64,000 nt of DNA from Heligmosomoides polygyrus polygyrus (taxonomy: Eukaryota; Nematoda; Chromadorea; Rhabditida; Heligmosomidae): contig OX377202.1 of NCBI GenBank assembly GCA_947396885.1, forward strand, positions 70,466,643 through 70,530,642, in the 5' to 3' direction. A program made the translations under genes and the position numbers. Every line of letters starts with the position of its first letter. The stretch's first letter is position 1. The notes under the pieces were generated by a model, which worked only from the letters and a program-made list of their open reading frames with translations, was not told the DNA's origin and made no database searches. Shown here piece by piece: positions 60,101-64,000 of this stretch.

Positions 60101-60519
60101 CAGAACTACACCCGAAAGAGCAGCAGGTCCTGCAAATAATCGGAACACGGTAGAATGCATTTACCGAGAAATAAACGGAAGGAGAGCAATAAGTCTGGTC
60201 CATTATCTCTTCAAACGAACAGGACTTCCACATCCTTGCTTCTGAAAGGCCCAACTCTTTTGATCTGGACTCTCCCAGTAAAATCCTCAGTAAAACCTTT
60301 TGCTGAAGAGCGGCATTGCCGAAATGTTTGAAAAAAACTTTGACTCGTGGTCTACTGTGCTAGGAACGCCAATTTCCTGAAAAGGAATTCAAGTTTGAAT
60401 ATACAAAGCAGAGGAAACAGTTAGCCTCGCTGCCTTCATTTCGTTTCAGATGATCATTTCCCCTACTTAAGGCTGTACCCACAGATGTGGTTGGTAAAAC
60501 ATTGATTATTGCATCCTGG
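57196..60519. other. 3.3 kb without a recognised gene
   Basis: Opposing ORFs up to 108 codons (59683-60009 minus) without a family motif. A short hairpin is at 59718-59751. Confidence 0.35.
59718..59751. repeat. Hairpin, 15-base arms, 4-base loop
   Basis: GACCTGAAGTCCAAA and TTTGGACTTCAAGTC are mirrored with one mismatch around TAAG. A simple stem-loop of unknown role; no T-run follows to suggest a terminator. Confidence 0.7.
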
Positions 60520-60850
60520 GCCGTCCCGTTGATAGCCTTTCACCCAGAGCTGATCAGCTCAGTTCAGCGTTTCAGTTCAATCCAGTGGCGTGCCAGAATA
60601 GACCAATGACTCCTTTCTGCACGAGAGCGAAGAGCGTAACAAACGATGAGCGAGCTATGCTCTCGCTGAAAAGTCTCATCAACTCAACGCGGTGATGGGC
60701 ATCCTGCTGCTTGACGATAGATATTCTTCGGAGTCATACAGCGTTCACCGGCAATGGGCTTTTGTGTGACCGGCCCAAGCATTTTTCGACGGAGCTCCAC
60801 TTTGCGGTCGGCACGGAGATAAAAGAGGACTGCCTTATCTTTATCCGTTC
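60520..60850 (-). pseudogene. RTE retrotransposon, 3' end fragment of another subfamily
   Basis: Reverse-complement landmarks parallel the RTE 3' end at 25556: GTCCCGTTGATAGCC, GCACGAGAGCGAAGAGCGTA and GATGGGCATCCTGCTGCTTG. Beyond these it diverges (GTGTGACCGGCCCAAGCATT), as a different RTE subfamily would. No reverse transcriptase motif is retained. Confidence 0.6.
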
Positions 60851-60932
60851 CACTTCAGTCCTTCATCTTTCAACCACTCTTTCTATGTACTTATGATTTC
60901 ATCAAAAATCCAGGTGTAAAAAGCAAGATCTA

Positions 60933-62112
60933 CAGTACCGGACGTGGTCCTCCGTTCATTCGCCGGAAATCCCGGAAAGGTCAACATAGGCCGCTTTGGA
61001 ACGGTCCTTCTTTAAAAATCCAGTACTTGTAAAAAGAAACATGTATTTGAGCTCAGCAGCTTAAGTTCTATCTTGTGACCCATAGACCTCTGTATGTAGA
61101 GTTGAACAATGCATATAGGCCCGACAGAATCAATCGAGTGGGCGCGACAACCTGTAGAGCGATCGAGCGAAGAGTGAGCATTTGGGGAGTTTTATCACAA
61201 ATTTGCAGCCACCCAACTTAGGAATTGCTCTAGAACTGTCCAGCGAGCCTTTAGAGTACGCCGTGCACAATGCATATAGGATCGCACCTATCAATCGAGT
61301 GGGAGCGACCGCGTGCAAATTGCACGCGCGGCCGTGTTCGGAGCGCAATAACTCTGTTTCTGCAACTTGTGGGTCTTGTAGGAAGTGAAACGTTGTAGTA
61401 GTACGCTGAAGTGGAATGGTATAGCTTATGATTAGGTAAAGTTACAGGGGCGCGAATATGCAGGTTAGCCTTGTGTGACACGATTTTTTCGGATTTCAGT
61501 CGACCTCTGCAGGAAAGCGCGGAGACCTGACGTGCTACAAACGCGTAGGCGAGCAGGACAATTAATGTACTTTACGATGACATGCTCACAACTCCACAGC
61601 TTCCTCAAGTGCCTTAGCCCCATCTGCCAATTTAGAGTGGCGGAAGATAGCGGCTAGAGTTTCTTGAGTTCTTGCACGCCCAGATTTGAGTTTTCGACAC
61701 ACGCAATGGCACTGCTCTGTTCAGCTTGAAAAGCGCTATTGAATGGTGTCAATTTCGACCGAGTTTGGAAGCATCGATTTTTTTGACAATTTCGCATCGA
61801 GGACGAGACCGCTCTAGGCCGTCGCAGACGGGCGATGACGTCATCGAAAAAAGATGTTTTCGAAATTGGCCAAGCTTGACACCATTCGATAGAACTTTTC
61901 CTGCTGATTTCAATGGTTTTACTAGGAGTATCGAGAACTGTGATCTGGGCGAATAAGAGCGCGGAGAACATCGACCGTTGTTGTGCCAAATAGGACGCAA
62001 GGGCGTGTTCGAAACGTGTTTAAAGAAGTTATTTAAAAAGGCCGCTTTGGACCGCCTATGTTGACCTTTCCGGGATTTCCGGCGAATGAACGGAGGAACA
62101 TGTCCGGTACTG
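60933..62112. mobile_element. Tc1/mariner-type non-autonomous element, about 60-bp TIRs, TA flanks
   Basis: CAGTACCGGAC starts both inverted ends and TA flanks both (60931-60932 and 62113-62114). The ends 60933-60992 and 62053-62112 are mirror images with three mismatches, including a perfect run of over 40 bases (CCTCCGTTCATTCGCCGGAA and onward to CATAGGC). CAGT ends with TA duplication are typical of Tc1-type transposons. The 1180-bp element holds no transposase frame. Inside are direct repeats (GCATATAGG...ATCAATCGAGTGGG at 61113 and 61273) and a palindrome at 61665-61945. High TIR identity suggests recent activity. Confidence 0.82.
61665..61945. repeat. Internal palindrome of the TIR element, about 125-base arms
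   Basis: The two strands encode similar peptides across the centre near 61806 (plus strand SAIEWCQFRPSLE, minus strand SSIEWCQAWPISK), which shows the DNA is an inverted repeat. At DNA level, GCTATTGAATGGTGTCAA (61735) is mirrored by TTGACACCATTCGATAG (61877). The arms are imperfect. The peptide similarity comes from the symmetry and is not evidence of a gene. Confidence 0.65.
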
Positions 62113-62114
62113 TA

Positions 62115-63751
62115 CTTCTAGGTTAGCTCGTTTTTTATTCATGAATAGCTTCCTCCAGAAGAGCCGAATTGGATATTCAAGCGACCGTCCAAAAGCTGAG
62201 GAATGTATTCATTTATTTTCAAGCAGTATGTGCTCTTTGCCCAGTGAGAGGTAAGGAATCAAAGGCACACTCCAAAGAAAGATGTTGCCGCTTTCGTTGT
62301 GGATAACCCACAGAACGTCGTCTTTGTGCAGAGATACATACAAGAAGGAGAAGAAATTATAAGACAAAAATCAACTGCCCAGAGACGATAAACCTGGGGT
62401 GGTTCGACAACGACGCGACGCGTGGTCACGGTCGAATAGCTATCGAAATAGCGTTCTGATGAATAATTTCCGAATTGTCGACGATCAGAACTACTGAACC
62501 GGAGAGCGGGGGCGCAACGATCGGCGGAATCTCGGGCTAGAAGCATGCAATGCATAGCATCCTCGCTTTCCAATAAGAAGTCGAGACACACAGGATCGCA
62601 ATGCGCGTTCTCTTCGAGCACACCGAAAGGTGCCCTTTGGTGAACTTTGATGAACAGCGACACAGCACCGACGACTGCAGCGGAACGAAGCCAGCGGTTC
62701 CTTCCGGATGAATGAGCAAAACTCGCAGTTGGAACTAAAACCCTTCGTGATGTCACTCTCTGCACTCTAGTGAGTTTGCCGAAATTGCAAGCCCACCGCT
62801 AGTTTGTTGGTTAGAACACGATGCTCCAAAAAGAGGACTGAACTAGTAGGAGACTTTAACACGTCTCAATCGAACTTTTCATAGAGCCGCTGTACATTAA
62901 CACCGCGATTAATTGACTGAGTGAGACGTGGACCATGCATGTTCTTCAAGCTCTAAACATGGAAGGAAGAGTATTGATAACCGAACTACATGTAGTCTAA
63001 GTAACAGTACTAGAGTAGTGCGCGAAAAGTGTGGTGTTTTGCGGAAAGACGTATAACTTTTCACCAAACTACCAAGGGGAAGTTAAAGCCGCATCGAGTC
63101 GGTCTATGCGTTTACACCCTATGGTGAGAACATTTCTTTCTATGCCTTGTTGTATACTGATTTGTTACCACTCATCCTAAAATTATAAAGCTGGAACCCC
63201 TTTCCTGGTGTAAGGCTTGCTCAAGGTCCTATTTTTCATTTCCTGATTTCCTGCCCGACAACTTTTACGTTGCTTACGGTGTCATAAAACGTCAACGTCA
63301 TGTTTGGTCCTTTTAGAGATGCCGTGTTCTAAAACTGAAATGAAAAACGACGAAGAGGTGGAAAATATAAAAAATAAATGGAAACGAGGAAGAGGAAGCA
63401 TGTGGAGGATACCGCCTTGCAATTTCTAATCGACTGATAGGGCGGAGACCGATTGCCTGAAGTATATTAGTAACTGGGACAGAACTGAGGTATTGAGTTT
63501 TGGAGCATAACAAGAAATGACGTCTTAAATATGCTAAAGAATGCATGAGCCAGGTCGTCGAATATTAACGTATACCGGTAGATAAATGGGCTAAATAGTG
63601 TTTCAACAGCACAATTATCGTGCGTTAATAGAAGCGAAACTCTGGAGGCTTAAACGGATGTACATATATACATATCACTATCTAAAAAGGGGGCAAAAAA
63701 GGCAGACAAACGCAAGATTTAGCGGTATTAATTAATAGTTCTTTTGAAGTC
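62115..63751. other. No recognised gene
   Basis: A minus-strand ORF of 168 codons (62259-62765) has no recognisable domain. The rest is AT-rich. Confidence 0.35.
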
Positions 63752-64000
63752 AGCTTGTATAGGGCAGTCGGAGAAGGTGCCGGCTGTCGTGTGCGCCCGG
63801 TACAGTTCTTCAGTTCAAGTTCTTGGTTCGGGTTTCCCACCCAAGCCAACCAAGCCTTCCATCCCTTCGCGGTCGATGAGCTGGTGCCAGACTTGTCTGG
63901 GAAGGATAAAGCACTGACTTGTTCATCGGTTTGCCACTGCAAAGTGCAATGGTCAAATAGCCAAATGAGCATTCAAATCGTCATTAATTAGTTGAATCGT
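63752..64000 (+). mobile_element. tRNA-derived SINE, cut by the window end
   Basis: A degenerate A box TAGGGCAGTCG, B-box-like GGTTCGGGTTTCC, then CCAACCAAGCCTTCCATCCC, GTCTGGGAAGGATAAAGCAC and CATCGGTTTGCC. It is close to the 51944 copy in sequence but lacks at least the tail inside the window. Confidence 0.85.

Noticed and set aside
62259..62765. 168-codon minus-strand ORF
   Set aside because: No domain recognised and no splice or repeat context that supports it.
1..64000. rRNA, spliced-leader RNA or U snRNA genes
   Set aside because: No segment matched remembered nematode 5S, SL1 or U6 sequence on either strand.

Overview
This window looks like repeat-dense, gene-poor DNA from a nematode, most probably a hookworm or close strongylid (Ancylostoma/Necator type). 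The basis is base composition (AT-rich, no operon-like packing of long ORFs) and, from memory, the RTE-type reverse transcriptase at the left edge, which closely resembles one extremely abundant in hookworm assemblies. Mariner, Penelope-like and CR1-like relics fit the same picture. No host protein-coding gene, rRNA, spliced-leader RNA or intact tRNA gene could be recognised. Unknown host exons or introns between the repeats cannot be excluded.

Layout. 2-2330: the 3' part of an RTE LINE, open at the left window edge, with a short deletion and one frameshift. 2360-2743: a tandem duplication and a tRNA-like sequence. 3.7-4.5 kb: a hairpin and a TTCGAA-rich palindromic element. 4.5-12.6 kb: mostly featureless, with three SINE fragments. 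12.65-13.93 kb: two abutting minisatellites. 14.35 kb: a 41-bp-armed hairpin. 17.66-17.98 kb: a GC-rich element with inverted ends. 24.0-27.75 kb: a CR1-like relic, a second 5'-truncated RTE on the minus strand, and two opposed TTTTCTG-repeat patches. 28.5-29.7 kb: an inverted pair of a second repeat carrying tRNA-like A and B boxes. 36.8-37.4 kb: a hairpin beside a third, internally deleted RTE. 41.1-41.6 kb: an element bounded by a G-run and a C-run. 42.35-43.3 and 52.5-53.2 kb: two more loci of the composite minisatellite repeat. 44.18-47.43 kb: a mariner with both inverted ends and TA flanks, split by about 2.1 kb of two head-to-head Penelope-like (GIY-YIG) copies. 49.6-52.25 kb: SINEs with clear target-site duplications, one inside a second mariner relic. 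60.5-62.1 kb: an RTE 3' fragment and a 1.18-kb Tc1-type inverted-repeat element with an internal palindrome.

How it fits together. The commonest feature is a tRNA-derived SINE of about 300 bp (Pol III A and B boxes, tail built on CTTTATCC), with 16 recognisable copies on both strands. Two or three copies have target-site duplications of 9-15 bp, as expected for LINE-mediated insertion; RTE is the only LINE abundant here and is an inferred, unproven driver. Every protein-coding element is broken by frameshifts, deletions or truncation, so the window is best read as a layered record of several transposon families with visible nesting (SINE into mariner, Penelope-like element into mariner).
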